From JAWKTV01 sp041398905 (lineage in GTDB: Bacteria > Planctomycetota > Planctomycetia > Planctomycetales > Planctomycetaceae), in the NCBI GenBank assembly GCA_041398905.1, contig JAWKTV010000014.1:73429-137428 (forward strand): DNA of 64,000 nucleotides, read 5' to 3'. Numbering within the stretch: the first letter of the stretch is position 1; each line of letters starts with the position of its first letter. Shown here one piece after another: positions 1 through 9,336 of the stretch. The notes beneath the pieces are model-generated. The model ran no database searches. It saw nothing but the letters and a program-made list of their open reading frames with translations, and was not told the DNA's origin. A program made the position numbers and the translations under genes.

Positions 1-246
1 CAGCCCCAGGCAGATGCCCAGCAGCGGCCGGTCGGCGGCGACGTGCGCATTGATCGCCCCCACAAAATCGTGACTGCGTAGTGCCGCGATGGCGTCGCGG
101 AAAGCGCCGACACCCGGCAGAATCCACTTGGACAAGCCTTGCAGCTCGGCGGGCCGGGCGCAAATTCGGGCCTCAACGCCGAGGCTTTCGAACGCCTTCT
201 GGACGCTCCGCAGGTTGCCCATCCTGTAATCGATGATGCCAATCAT
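1..246 (-). CDS. hisH: Imidazole glycerol phosphate synthase, glutamine amidotransferase subunit HisH (3'-truncated by window edge)
   Basis: Only the first 82 residues lie in the window. The start reads MIGIIDYRMGNLRSV, the classic HisH N-terminus, followed by LPGVGAF (oxyanion-strand region). The window cuts the gene just after GICLGL, which carries the class I glutamine amidotransferase nucleophile (Cys79). HisH releases ammonia from glutamine and passes it to HisF for imidazole ring formation in histidine biosynthesis. The ATG at 244-246 is the only good start. The next gene (from 735) is divergent. Family assignment is firm even on the partial sequence. Confidence 0.9.
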   Translation of the reverse strand, partial: MIGIIDYRMGNLRSVQKAFESLGVEARICARPAELQGLSKWILPGVGAFRDAIAALRSHDFVGAINAHVAADRPLLGICLGL

Positions 247-734
247 AATGCCGAATCGCAGATGGGGGTCGGAAGCAAACAGTGAGAGGCGGAAGCAAAC
301 AGCGAGAGACCGTCGAGAAGAAAGACACCTTGAATAACGGCCGGTTCGCCCCCCTGCGGAGTCTGCCGGGGAGCTGCCGCGAACTGTCGACCGCACGCCT
401 GCCCCCTTCCGCGCTGATTGCGGGAGTTTGCAGCCCGCGATCCACCGGCCTGTCGCGGGATTCGATGGTTCCGCATGCGCGGGGCGACACGATAGCACAG
501 GTTGGGAGGTCTGTCAGATGAGCTTCGCGCCAAGTTGGTGGAGCCGCCGCCGGATTCTTGATGGGGATTGTGACGGGTTACCGATACTCCCGATTGAGAA
601 GCGCTCCATCCGGGCCGAGTCCGGGGTTGGAGACCGAGTCAGGAGCCGGAGTCGCGGCATGGTCCGCGGCCGTATTTCGCCACACGGAGGGCGTCGAGAT
701 CAGCCGCTGGCTGGCTGATCCCGCCGAATGATCT
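247..734. other. Intergenic region between divergent hisH and secreted Ig-like gene
   Basis: No credible gene. The short reading frames here have no recognisable domain. The region must hold the promoters of both flanking divergent genes. The only structure I see is a 20-bp tandem duplication at 270-309. Confidence 0.6.
270..309. repeat. Two-copy 20-bp tandem repeat in the hisH leader
   Basis: The unit CGGAAGCAAACAGTGAGAGG (270-289) is followed directly by a second copy (290-309) differing at two positions (T to C, final G to A). It lies 24 bp upstream of the hisH start. It could be a replication-slippage duplication or a paired binding site; nothing else supports a function. Confidence 0.7.
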
Positions 735-2339
735 ATGCGACGGCACAGGGATGGAGCCCGGACCGCGACCAGTCACCGCTGGCTGTTCGCCCTTGCTGCG
801 CTCGCCTGCGGCCTCTGCCAGGGAACGCTCGACGCGGCTGAGCTGCAACCGCTGTTCACCAACACGTCCCGCTTCCGCATCCCCTTCATGTTCGACGCTG
901 AGGAGATGGCGCGGATCGGAGCTGCGGAGGTGCAGCTCCACGTTTCCACCGACCAGGGCCAAAGCTGGCGGGTTGCGGAGTCTGTGACGCCCACCGCCCA
1001 AAAATTCACGTTCACCGCTCCCGGTGATGGTGACTACACGTTCGCCGTCCGCACGATCGACCTGCAAGGCCGGGCACATCCCGGTAACGGCCTCGATCCG
1101 TCGTTGCGCGTCGTCGTCGACCAGACCGCACCGCAACTCATGATCAGCCTCGCACAGCTCGGCCCCGGACACGTCCGGATCGACTGGCAGGTGATCGACA
1201 ACTTCCCCGCTTCGGATGAATTGAGGCTCGAGTACCTGGATGTCGCCAGCGGTGCCTGGCAGCCGATTCCTCATGACCTGACTGTCAACGGTTCAGCGAC
1301 GTGGGACGTCACGAACGCCGGCGCGCTGCAAGTCCGGGGCAGCGCGGCGGACCTTGCGGGAAACCAGGTGACGACAGAGGCGGAGGTCGAGGTGACCGCC
1401 GTCGTACCAATGCCGTCACAGCAGTACGAACGTCCCGACTTTCGCGAGCCGGTCGCCGACGCATCGTCCAACCCGGTCAATTCCGGCAGCTATCCAATGA
1501 TCCTGCCGAATCGCCCCCATGCGGCGGTGCCCGTCTACCCTTCCAGCGTGACGCGAACGGCACCTGCGGCGAACGAGCCGATGGCGATTTCCAGCTACCC
1601 CAACGCCCCGCTGCGGCTCTCCGAAGCCGGTGCACCCAGGGTGCAGCCCCAACCGCTCCCGACCGCCGGAGCCGAGTTGTCGTTCGGCTCTCTGGCCGGT
1701 GCCCGGCGGGTGAACTCGCGGAACTTCCGCATCGGTTACGAGATCGAAGACGTCGGGCCGTCAGGCGTGGGCAGCGTCGACCTCTATATCACTGAGACAA
1801 ACGGTCGCCAATGGTTTCACTACGGAGCGGACCCGGACCGCATCAGCCCTTTCGATGTGCTAGCCCCCCGCGACGGCGTGTATGGGTTCGCGATCCGAGT
1901 GCGTAACGGCATCGGCGTCGTCGCCAATCCTCCGCAGCCCGGCGAGCAGCCGGAGATCGTGATCGTAGTGGACCAGACCGCCCCCATCGCCCGGCTGACC
2001 TCGATTCAGCAGGCGTCGACGCAAGGACTGCATCAGGTGCAGGTCAACTGGTTTGTGCAGGATGACCAGCTCGCAGAGCGGCCGGTCGCCCTGTACGAGA
2101 GCAATTCCGCGACCGGGCCGTGGGAACCGATTACCGGCTGGATGGAGAACAGCGGCCAGTTCGTCTGGTCCGTCTCGCCACAGGCACCGCGGTCGGTCTA
2201 CATCAAGCTGGAGGTGCGGGACGCCGCCGGGAACGTCAACTCTACCGTGGCGGACCGCCCGCTGTTGCTCGACAGCAGCCGCCCAACCGCCCGCATCCTG
2301 GACGTCCAGAGCGTGCAGCCCCTCGGTGGCATTCGCTGA
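735..2339 (+). CDS. Secreted protein with two duplicated Ig-like domain pairs
   Basis: 534 aa. A basic N-terminus and hydrophobic stretch (LFALAALACGL, residues 17-27) form a signal peptide ending near residue 36. The mature part is an internal duplication. Module A (about 40-127) ends in VDQTAP (128-133) and is followed by beta-rich module B (134-222) with DLAGNQV. After a Pro/Ser/Tyr-rich linker (223-320) the pattern repeats: A' (321-411), VDQTAP (412-417), then B' (418-520) with DAAGNVN. The DxAGN motif is typical of bacterial Ig-like folds. No catalytic motif is visible. I infer a periplasmic or cell-surface protein; the function is unknown. It is convergent with the arsC-like gene, only 15 bp apart. 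Confidence 0.8.
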   Translation: MRRHRDGARTATSHRWLFALAALACGLCQGTLDAAELQPLFTNTSRFRIPFMFDAEEMARIGAAEVQLHVSTDQGQSWRVAESVTPTAQKFTFTAPGDGDYTFAVRTIDLQGRAHPGNGLDPSLRVVVDQTAPQLMISLAQLGPGHVRIDWQVIDNFPASDELRLEYLDVASGAWQPIPHDLTVNGSATWDVTNAGALQVRGSAADLAGNQVTTEAEVEVTAVVPMPSQQYERPDFREPVADASSNPVNSGSYPMILPNRPHAAVPVYPSSVTRTAPAANEPMAISSYPNAPLRLSEAGAPRVQPQPLPTAGAELSFGSLAGARRVNSRNFRIGYEIEDVGPSGVGSVDLYITETNGRQWFHYGADPDRISPFDVLAPRDGVYGFAIRVRNGIGVVANPPQPGEQPEIVIVVDQTAPIARLTSIQQASTQGLHQVQVNWFVQDDQLAERPVALYESNSATGPWEPITGWMENSGQFVWSVSPQAPRSVYIKLEVRDAAGNVNSTVADRPLLLDSSRPTARILDVQSVQPLGGIR

Positions 2340-2354
2340 CCAACGGTGGCGGCC

Positions 2355-2810
2355 TCACGCCGTCGATTCGCTTGCCTGCCCGGACTTGAAGTAACCCTCG
2401 AGTCGGGCGCGAATCTCGTCGCGAACTCGCCGGAACTCCGGCAGCTTGTCTTCGTCGGAACCGGCCGCATGGAACGGGTCGTCGAACGGCCATTGCAGCC
2501 GTTGCACATCGGCCGGAAAGACCGGGCAGTTCTCGTCCGCGGTCGAACAAACGGCAATGATGAGGTTCGGCGGCTCGCCCAGCGGCGGCAGGAACTCGCG
2601 AATGTGCTTGCTCGTCTGCCCCGAGATATCGATGCCGATCTCCCGCATCACCGCGACGGCGAGGGGATGCACGTACCCTGCCGGGTTCGCCCCCGCCGAC
2701 AGGCTTTCACAACGGTCTCCGGCGATCGAGCGGAGCAGTCCCTCCGCCATCTGACTGCGACAGGAGTTGCCGGTACACAGGAACAGGACACGGAGTCGGT
2801 CGGAAGTCAT
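2355..2810 (-). CDS. arsC: Arsenate reductase ArsC / low-molecular-weight phosphatase family
   Basis: 151 aa from MTSDRLRVLFLC. The P-loop CTGNSCRS fits the CX5R signature of the LMW-PTP fold. Two downstream cysteines in VCSTADENCPVFP, together with WPFDDP, match the thioredoxin-coupled arsenate reductases, where a cysteine relay reduces arsenate to arsenite. The reading frame extends upstream to 2987, but conservation begins at the ATG at 2808-2810. There is no ars operon alongside (no efflux pump or ArsR), so it may act as a stand-alone detoxification reductase or a protein tyrosine phosphatase. The paired C-terminal cysteines favour ArsC. Confidence 0.82.
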   Translation of the reverse strand: MTSDRLRVLFLCTGNSCRSQMAEGLLRSIAGDRCESLSAGANPAGYVHPLAVAVMREIGIDISGQTSKHIREFLPPLGEPPNLIIAVCSTADENCPVFPADVQRLQWPFDDPFHAAGSDEDKLPEFRRVRDEIRARLEGYFKSGQASESTA

Positions 2811-3155
2811 CGGATCATGCCAGTCATCATGCGACAGCCGCAGGTCGGTTGGGGTGAATGCGGTGCAGGGTAACCCGGTCGCCGGAGGCCGGAAAGCCGC
2901 TGCGATGAATTCCGCGCTAAGATGCGTCCAGCCCGAGGCAAGCTCGCGGTGCATCCCCATCGAGCCGGGACGACGCCGCGAGCTCAACCCGCCTTGCCCC
3001 GACCAGTCGGATGAGGTGATTTGGCAACAGTATCAACGATTCCGGCTTTTTCGATTGCGGAGACCAAAGATTCCACGGCGCGGCGATTTCGGCAAGCTAG
3101 GGTTGCCGCGGGCGACCATCGATGTCGCTCGAATCACAAAAATCGTAGAAAATCC
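2811..3155. other. Intergenic region, arsC / Flp pilin
   Basis: No gene supported. The open frames upstream of both neighbours have no conserved start region. Presumed divergent promoters; I could not identify a convincing -35/-10 pair. Confidence 0.5.
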
Positions 3156-3329
3156 ATGTCCGCATTCCTCAATTTTTGGCGAGAAGAAGAAGCGACGACC
3201 GCAGTCGAGTATGCCGTCATGCTGGCCTTGATCCTGTTGGGCTGCATCGTGGCGGTACGTGCTTTGGGCGATAGCGGCTCGGGCATGTGGGGCAACAACA
3301 AAGCCCAACTCGACGCCGCCGGCTTCTGA
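3156..3329 (+). CDS. Flp/Fap-type (type IVb) pilin subunit
   Basis: 57 aa. Starting at the ATG at 3156 gives MSAFLNFWREEEATTAVEYA followed by the hydrophobic helix VMLALILLGCIVAV and a short polar tail. This is the type IVb prepilin plan: acidic/Thr-rich leader, Glu-Tyr pair (VEYA) at the head of the helix, total length under 70 aa. It would be processed by a TadV-like peptidase and assembled by a Tad system. None of the tad/cpa assembly genes is in this window, so it is a solitary pilin here. The longer upstream frame (from 3021) is Arg-rich and unlikely to be translated. Confidence 0.85.
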   Translation: MSAFLNFWREEEATTAVEYAVMLALILLGCIVAVRALGDSGSGMWGNNKAQLDAAGF

Positions 3330-3454
3330 TTCCATTGCCACTCCTAACGACGACACGCCCTGAACAGGCGGGAGATCGAGGGTCCGCGCAGATCACTGCT
3401 CAGTGATGTGCCTGTTGGATTCGCTTCCCGAGATCAGCGCACGGGTTGGCGCGT

Positions 3455-4780
3455 TCAGGTCGTACCGAGCAGCTCCGCTTCCCACACCTGCGGATCGGGC
3501 ACGAGCGCACGCAGCTCGGGAGCACAGAAGATGCGGACCCGCTTCACGAAGTCGTCAAACTGAGTCCTCGCCAGCGCTTCGACCACCGGTGAGACCGTCG
3601 TCAACGGTCGGTACAGGTCCTGTTTCGCAAAATAGACGTCAATGGAGAACTCAATCTCGCGATGCGGGGGCGGGGCGTCGAGCAGTACGTCGGTCGCCGC
3701 GACGACACGGCCCAACCTGCGAGACATTCGCTCCGCCAACTGATTGCTGACTTCGATCAGCTCCCGATACGGCCGGCGGGCGAAGCGGCGGTACGTCTCC
3801 GGGGACTGCAGCTCGCTGAACTCGGCGGCCCGCTTGTAGAGCCGGCGTGCTCGGCCGAGCAACCCTTCCACGAGCGGCGCGACCGCCGTTCCCGCCGCCA
3901 GCCGACGCAGCTCCGTGATCATCTCCGCGTCGTCCATCTCGAACAGCGTGTGCAGGTCGCAACGATCGTGCAGTTCGTAAAAGCCGCGGGCGAACATTGA
4001 CGTCGCCGCCCGAACGGCATGGTGCCAGTAGACCTCCGCGAACATCACGTAACGGGCGAACACCATCAGCTCCGCGGCGGTTTTGCCCTTCGAGGTGATC
4101 GCCAGCCCGTCGCCGGCCTCGTTCACCACCAGCGACTGAATCAGCCGTTGCTTGTCGAAGTTGCGTCCGTACGGGACCCCGCAGTGCAGACTGTCGCGCT
4201 CCAGGTAGTCGAGCTTGTCGACATCGATCGGCCCGCTGATGATCGACCGCAGCAGGCGGTGTTCCGACGAGTCGCGGCGGGGTGCGAGACTATCAAGCAC
4301 ATCCTGCGGGTCGATCGACCACTCCTCGCGGAGAACCTCCGCAAGTGACGAGCCGTCACCAAGAAACCGGGCCGCGTGGACTTCGTGCGGCGGCATCCCC
4401 TCGAGAGCCATGTCCTCGATCGGATGGCAGAACGGCCAGTGGCCGATGTCATGCAGCAGGGCCGACGCAATCAGCAGTTCACCTTCGCGCTGTCCAACGA
4501 CATCGCGGCAACGCTCATCGTGAGACAACTGCCGGAGGTACCGCAGCGCGTTGTGATAGACGCCCAGGGCATGTTCCAGTCGGGTGTGTTTCGCCCCGGG
4601 ATAAACCCGCGCCACCATCCCCAGCTGGCTGATGGCCCCCAGTCGCTGAAACTCCGGAGTATCGACCAGCGCGCGGACCCGCCGCGTGAACGGAACGTTT
4701 TGCTCCATCGGCACTCGGATCAGGCTTTGACCCGACTCGAGCTGCCGCAGTTCAGGAATGTCGCTGATGCTGCCGGACAT
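3455..4780 (-). CDS. HD-domain phosphohydrolase (dGTPase/SAMHD1-like)
   Basis: 441 aa. The N-terminal half has the HD metal site: GAKHTRLEHALGVYH (first His) and LLHDIGHWPFCHPIEDM (HD pair), then a later Asp in ISGPIDVDKLDYLERDS. The order and spacing resemble the YdhJ/SAMHD1-type dNTP triphosphohydrolases rather than c-di-GMP HD-GYP enzymes. The start at MSGSISDIPELRQL lacks a signal peptide, so it is cytosolic. It is convergent with the pilin. Substrate cannot be set from sequence; dNTPs are the family expectation. Confidence 0.82.
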   Translation of the reverse strand: MSGSISDIPELRQLESGQSLIRVPMEQNVPFTRRVRALVDTPEFQRLGAISQLGMVARVYPGAKHTRLEHALGVYHNALRYLRQLSHDERCRDVVGQREGELLIASALLHDIGHWPFCHPIEDMALEGMPPHEVHAARFLGDGSSLAEVLREEWSIDPQDVLDSLAPRRDSSEHRLLRSIISGPIDVDKLDYLERDSLHCGVPYGRNFDKQRLIQSLVVNEAGDGLAITSKGKTAAELMVFARYVMFAEVYWHHAVRAATSMFARGFYELHDRCDLHTLFEMDDAEMITELRRLAAGTAVAPLVEGLLGRARRLYKRAAEFSELQSPETYRRFARRPYRELIEVSNQLAERMSRRLGRVVAATDVLLDAPPPHREIEFSIDVYFAKQDLYRPLTTVSPVVEALARTQFDDFVKRVRIFCAPELRALVPDPQVWEAELLGTT

Positions 4781-4914
4781 CGGTTCCGTCGACCAGGGTG
4801 AGGGGACGGACGTGCTATAACGAACCCGCCGCCACGAAGCGAGCGCAGGCCGAAACGCCGGAGGGGGAAGGTGGCGGGGAACGCCGAGTCGCCGTTGATG
4901 CTCGCCGCAGCAGT

Positions 4915-6420
4915 CTACGGTCGCCAGGGTTGCGGGCCGTCCGGCCGCAGCGGCTCCAGGAACTGCGCATCGACCGTCTTGTACCAGCTGTGCAGTGCGG
5001 CCCGCATTGAAGCGACCCGCTCCGGTTCGGCCTCGGCCCGGTCGTGCTGCTCGCTGAGGTCGTCAGCGAGGTTGTACAGATGCGCTCGTCCATCCTCGTA
5101 ACGCTCCAGCAGCTTCCAGTCTCCGTCCCGCACCGCCCCGCCCGGGAAGCCACCCTGGTTGCTGTAATGCGGATAATGCCAGTAGAGCTGCCGCGGCTGG
5201 ATATTGCCCGACTGCGTGAGCAGCGGCACGAGGCTGACACCGTCCAGCGTTTGCTCGGGTCGCGGCGGGAGGTCGGCGATGTCGAGCAGCGTTGGGTAGA
5301 AGTCGGTCGAGATCACCGGCACGTCACAGACCAGACCCGGTTTGGCCCCGGTCGGCCAGCGCACGATATACGGCTCGCGAATCCCTCCTTCGTACAACCA
5401 GCCCTTGCCGGCACGCAGCGGCAGGTTGGAGGTGGGCGAACCTTCCGACGTCGACAGCCCGCCATTGTCCGACATGAAGCACACAACGGTATTCTCCGCT
5501 ACCCCCGCTTCGTCGAGCGCATCGAGCACCTTTCCGACGGCCAGGTCCATCGCTTCGACCATGGCCGCGTAGACCGCGTGCTTTTGCAGCAGCCGCACCT
5601 GACGAGGCTGATTCTCGGGCAGGTTCTGCTCTTCGGGTCCGAATTCCTGCCCGGAGATTGAGGCGGCCTTTCGCTGGTACTTTTCGACAAGGTCCGGCCG
5701 ACCGATGAGTGGCGTATGCACGGAGTAGAAGGCGAGGTACGCCAGGAACGGCTCGTCTTTGTGGTCGCGGATGAATTGGACCGTCTCGCTCGCCAGCCGA
5801 TCGGGAGGTGTTCCCCGTCCGGTCCATCGCTGAGCCTGGGATTGCCGTAGGGGAGAAATACTTCTTTCCGCCATAGGGGCCGCCACGGTCGACCCCCCCA
5901 TATTCACGTCAAAGCCCTGCGCCTCCGGCCAGAACGCTTCACCCGGCCCCAAGTGCCACTTGCCTGCGAAGAACGTCGCATAGCCACCCTCCTTGAAGGC
6001 TTCCGCCAGTGTCACTTCCGCCAGTGGCATCTGATCGTTCAGCGGTGCCGGTTTGAACCGTCCCGCCTTCTTGCCGCTGAAGTAGTTGGTGCAGCCCGCG
6101 CGCGTCGGGTACTTGCCTGTCAGAATGCTGAACCGCGTCGGGCTGCACACCGGGTTGGCCGCATACCCATTGGTGAACCGCACTCCGCTCGCGGCCAGCC
6201 GGTCGACGTTCGGAGTCTCATAAAACGTGTCCGGGTTGTAGACCCCGATGTCCATATACCCCAGGTCGTCGACGAGAAAGAACACGACGTTCGGACGCTC
6301 GGCGGCGTGTAGTGCGCAGGCGAGATTCGCGATACCGAGCCACACCGGCAGCCCGACCAGCACAAGCCGCTGCCGCAAGGCCAGCTTGACGGCGATCGCT
6401 TTCGCGACAACGTTCCACAT
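4915..6420 (-). CDS. Secreted arylsulfatase A-like sulfatase (Cys-type)
   Basis: 501 aa. The start at 6420 (MWNVVAKA) is preceded by a GGGAGAAAG Shine-Dalgarno, so I prefer it to the upstream in-frame ATG at 6444. A signal peptide covers about residues 15-38. Sulfatase landmarks in order: FFLVDDLGYMD (metal Asp pair), CSPTRFSILTGKYPTRAG (Cys to formylglycine site plus second signature), GKWHLGPGE (active-site Lys/His), YSVHTPLIG (His), MSDNGG (Asp-Asn metal ligands). It hydrolyses sulfate esters, probably on polysaccharides, in the periplasm or outside the cell. It needs a formylglycine-generating enzyme not encoded here. Divergent from pyrG. Confidence 0.93.
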   Translation of the reverse strand: MWNVVAKAIAVKLALRQRLVLVGLPVWLGIANLACALHAAERPNVVFFLVDDLGYMDIGVYNPDTFYETPNVDRLAASGVRFTNGYAANPVCSPTRFSILTGKYPTRAGCTNYFSGKKAGRFKPAPLNDQMPLAEVTLAEAFKEGGYATFFAGKWHLGPGEAFWPEAQGFDVNMGGSTVAAPMAERSISPLRQSQAQRWTGRGTPPDRLASETVQFIRDHKDEPFLAYLAFYSVHTPLIGRPDLVEKYQRKAASISGQEFGPEEQNLPENQPRQVRLLQKHAVYAAMVEAMDLAVGKVLDALDEAGVAENTVVCFMSDNGGLSTSEGSPTSNLPLRAGKGWLYEGGIREPYIVRWPTGAKPGLVCDVPVISTDFYPTLLDIADLPPRPEQTLDGVSLVPLLTQSGNIQPRQLYWHYPHYSNQGGFPGGAVRDGDWKLLERYEDGRAHLYNLADDLSEQHDRAEAEPERVASMRAALHSWYKTVDAQFLEPLRPDGPQPWRP

Positions 6421-6860
6421 ATCGCTTTCTCCCGCAGGACGCATTCATGACTGTTGAACCGTGTAGATACCGGGCAGCTGCCAAACATGCAACCTGCCGT
6501 CAACGTTGAACGGTCTCACTGGGGCGGTGCAGGCAGCGACTTCACGGCAACTCTCCTGGTTTTCGCCGCTCACGGACCTGACGCCGACAGGGCCGCCTCC
6601 GTGAGTGAGAGTGTTGCTGTGAAACAGTTGGCTTTCGCCGCTTGCCGGGGTATGCTCGGGCGTCACGAGCTTCGACTGAGGATCGTTGGTGTCGCCAAGG
6701 GCGGAGGAACTCCGCTCGAAACGATTCCAGCAGTCCACAAGGTCAAATCGGCGCGCTCCCGCAACTTCAGCGACGAACTTTGCCTGACCAAGCCAAGCAT
6801 CCCGACTGTTTGTTGCGCTGGCCCAGCCCCCACACTTCGCCGACTCTCCACCACCCATCA
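6421..6860. other. Divergent promoter region between sulfatase and pyrG
   Basis: No gene supported. The frame open through the region continues into pyrG but shows no conservation upstream of 6861. A possible sigma-70-type promoter for pyrG is listed separately. Confidence 0.5.
6628..6656 (+). promoter_or_regulatory. Candidate sigma-70-type promoter upstream of pyrG
   Basis: TTGGCT (6628-6633) and TATGCT (6651-6656) are separated by exactly 17 bp, 204 bp upstream of the pyrG ATG. Each hexamer matches 4 of 6 consensus positions. Found by eye; chance matches are possible. Confidence 0.25.
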
Positions 6861-8486
<1,626 letters not shown>

Positions 8487-8774
8487 AGCTGGCCGACTCG
8501 CTCTGCCTCACGGTCAGCGTTCCGGGCGGACAAATTCTCCGCGCGAGGCACCCCGCAGCATGCGATCGATCGGCCAACACTCCCCTCGCGGAGTCGGGCT
8601 TTCGTGTCGCGTTCTCTGCCAGACGCTGCCCGTCACCCAGGCGTGGCTGCCGCGGTGCCTCCTTGAACTGTGCGGAACGTCGTTTCCAACCGGGGCGAAA
8701 ACCTGATACGATCCTTGCTCGGGACCCGCTGTGGTCGAAACTGAAGCGATTGGGATTGGCGCGAGAGCACGTTC

Positions 8775-8864
8775 ATGGGAGTCAAGAAGTCAGGAAAAGG
8801 TCGCCGCAAGCTTGGTCGCAAGAAGCGGCGTAACCGCGCTCGAATTCGGCATCGCAAGGGCTAA
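8775..8864 (+). CDS. 29-residue Lys/Arg-rich protein, possible ribosome-associated peptide
   Basis: ATG at 8775 to TAA at 8864 encodes MGVKKSGKGRRKLGRKKRRN followed by nine more residues ending RHRKG. Sixteen of 29 residues are Lys or Arg, with no acidic residue. The composition and length resemble very small ribosomal proteins and the C-terminal basic motif of the AURKAIP1/COX24 type, but I cannot assign it to a named family from sequence alone. It lies downstream of pyrG with about 290 bp of unassigned sequence between, in a frame different from the pyrG read-through frame. Its clean start, clean stop and highly biased composition argue for a real gene. Confidence 0.6.
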   Translation: MGVKKSGKGRRKLGRKKRRNRARIRHRKG

Positions 8865-9336
8865 GACGCCGCGTCTGCGGCTGGCTTGCGAAACATTCCG
8901 CTTTCTGGAAGCCGATTGGTCTTTGGGAACCCCTGGTCGGAGGCGTCTGGCTTCGCTCCGGGGTTCGGTGCTGCGCAGTGCGAAGCCACAGTGCGGGAAG
9001 GCTGCCAACGCCCGGCGATTGCACGCCATGCGCGGCCTCCTCGGCTTCGCTGTCCGCTAATCGGGATTGCGCGATGGCAATGGATCCACGGCTGGCGCGG
9101 GGGGCTCTCTTGATTGACCCAGTGGCGGTGAGCCGGCCTTGCCGGCAATTGCGTCGGACTGTGGTGCGTGGCGTCACGTTGCCCTCCCTCTGTTCGCATC
9201 CCGTCCCGCGAGGGGACGGCAATCCCCGCGGGGACGTTCTTGTTGGAGGCATCGCGTTCGACGGTCAGGGTGGTTGACGGTACGATGACGGTTTCTGCTT
9301 TGCAGGGGACTCATTGGGATCTGATTGACGGACACC
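8865..9336. other. Intergenic region before mutL
   Basis: No gene supported in 470 bp. I noticed short self-complementary stretches (GCCGGCCTTGCCGGC near 9134-9148 and CCCCGCGGGG near 9224-9233) that could form hairpins, but no T-tract follows them. The mutL promoter is presumably here. Confidence 0.45.

Noticed and set aside
2355..2810. Calling the LMW-PTP-fold gene a protein tyrosine phosphatase
   Set aside because: The extra Cys pair (CSTADENC) and WPFDDP fit arsenate reductase better, although the phosphatase option cannot be fully excluded.
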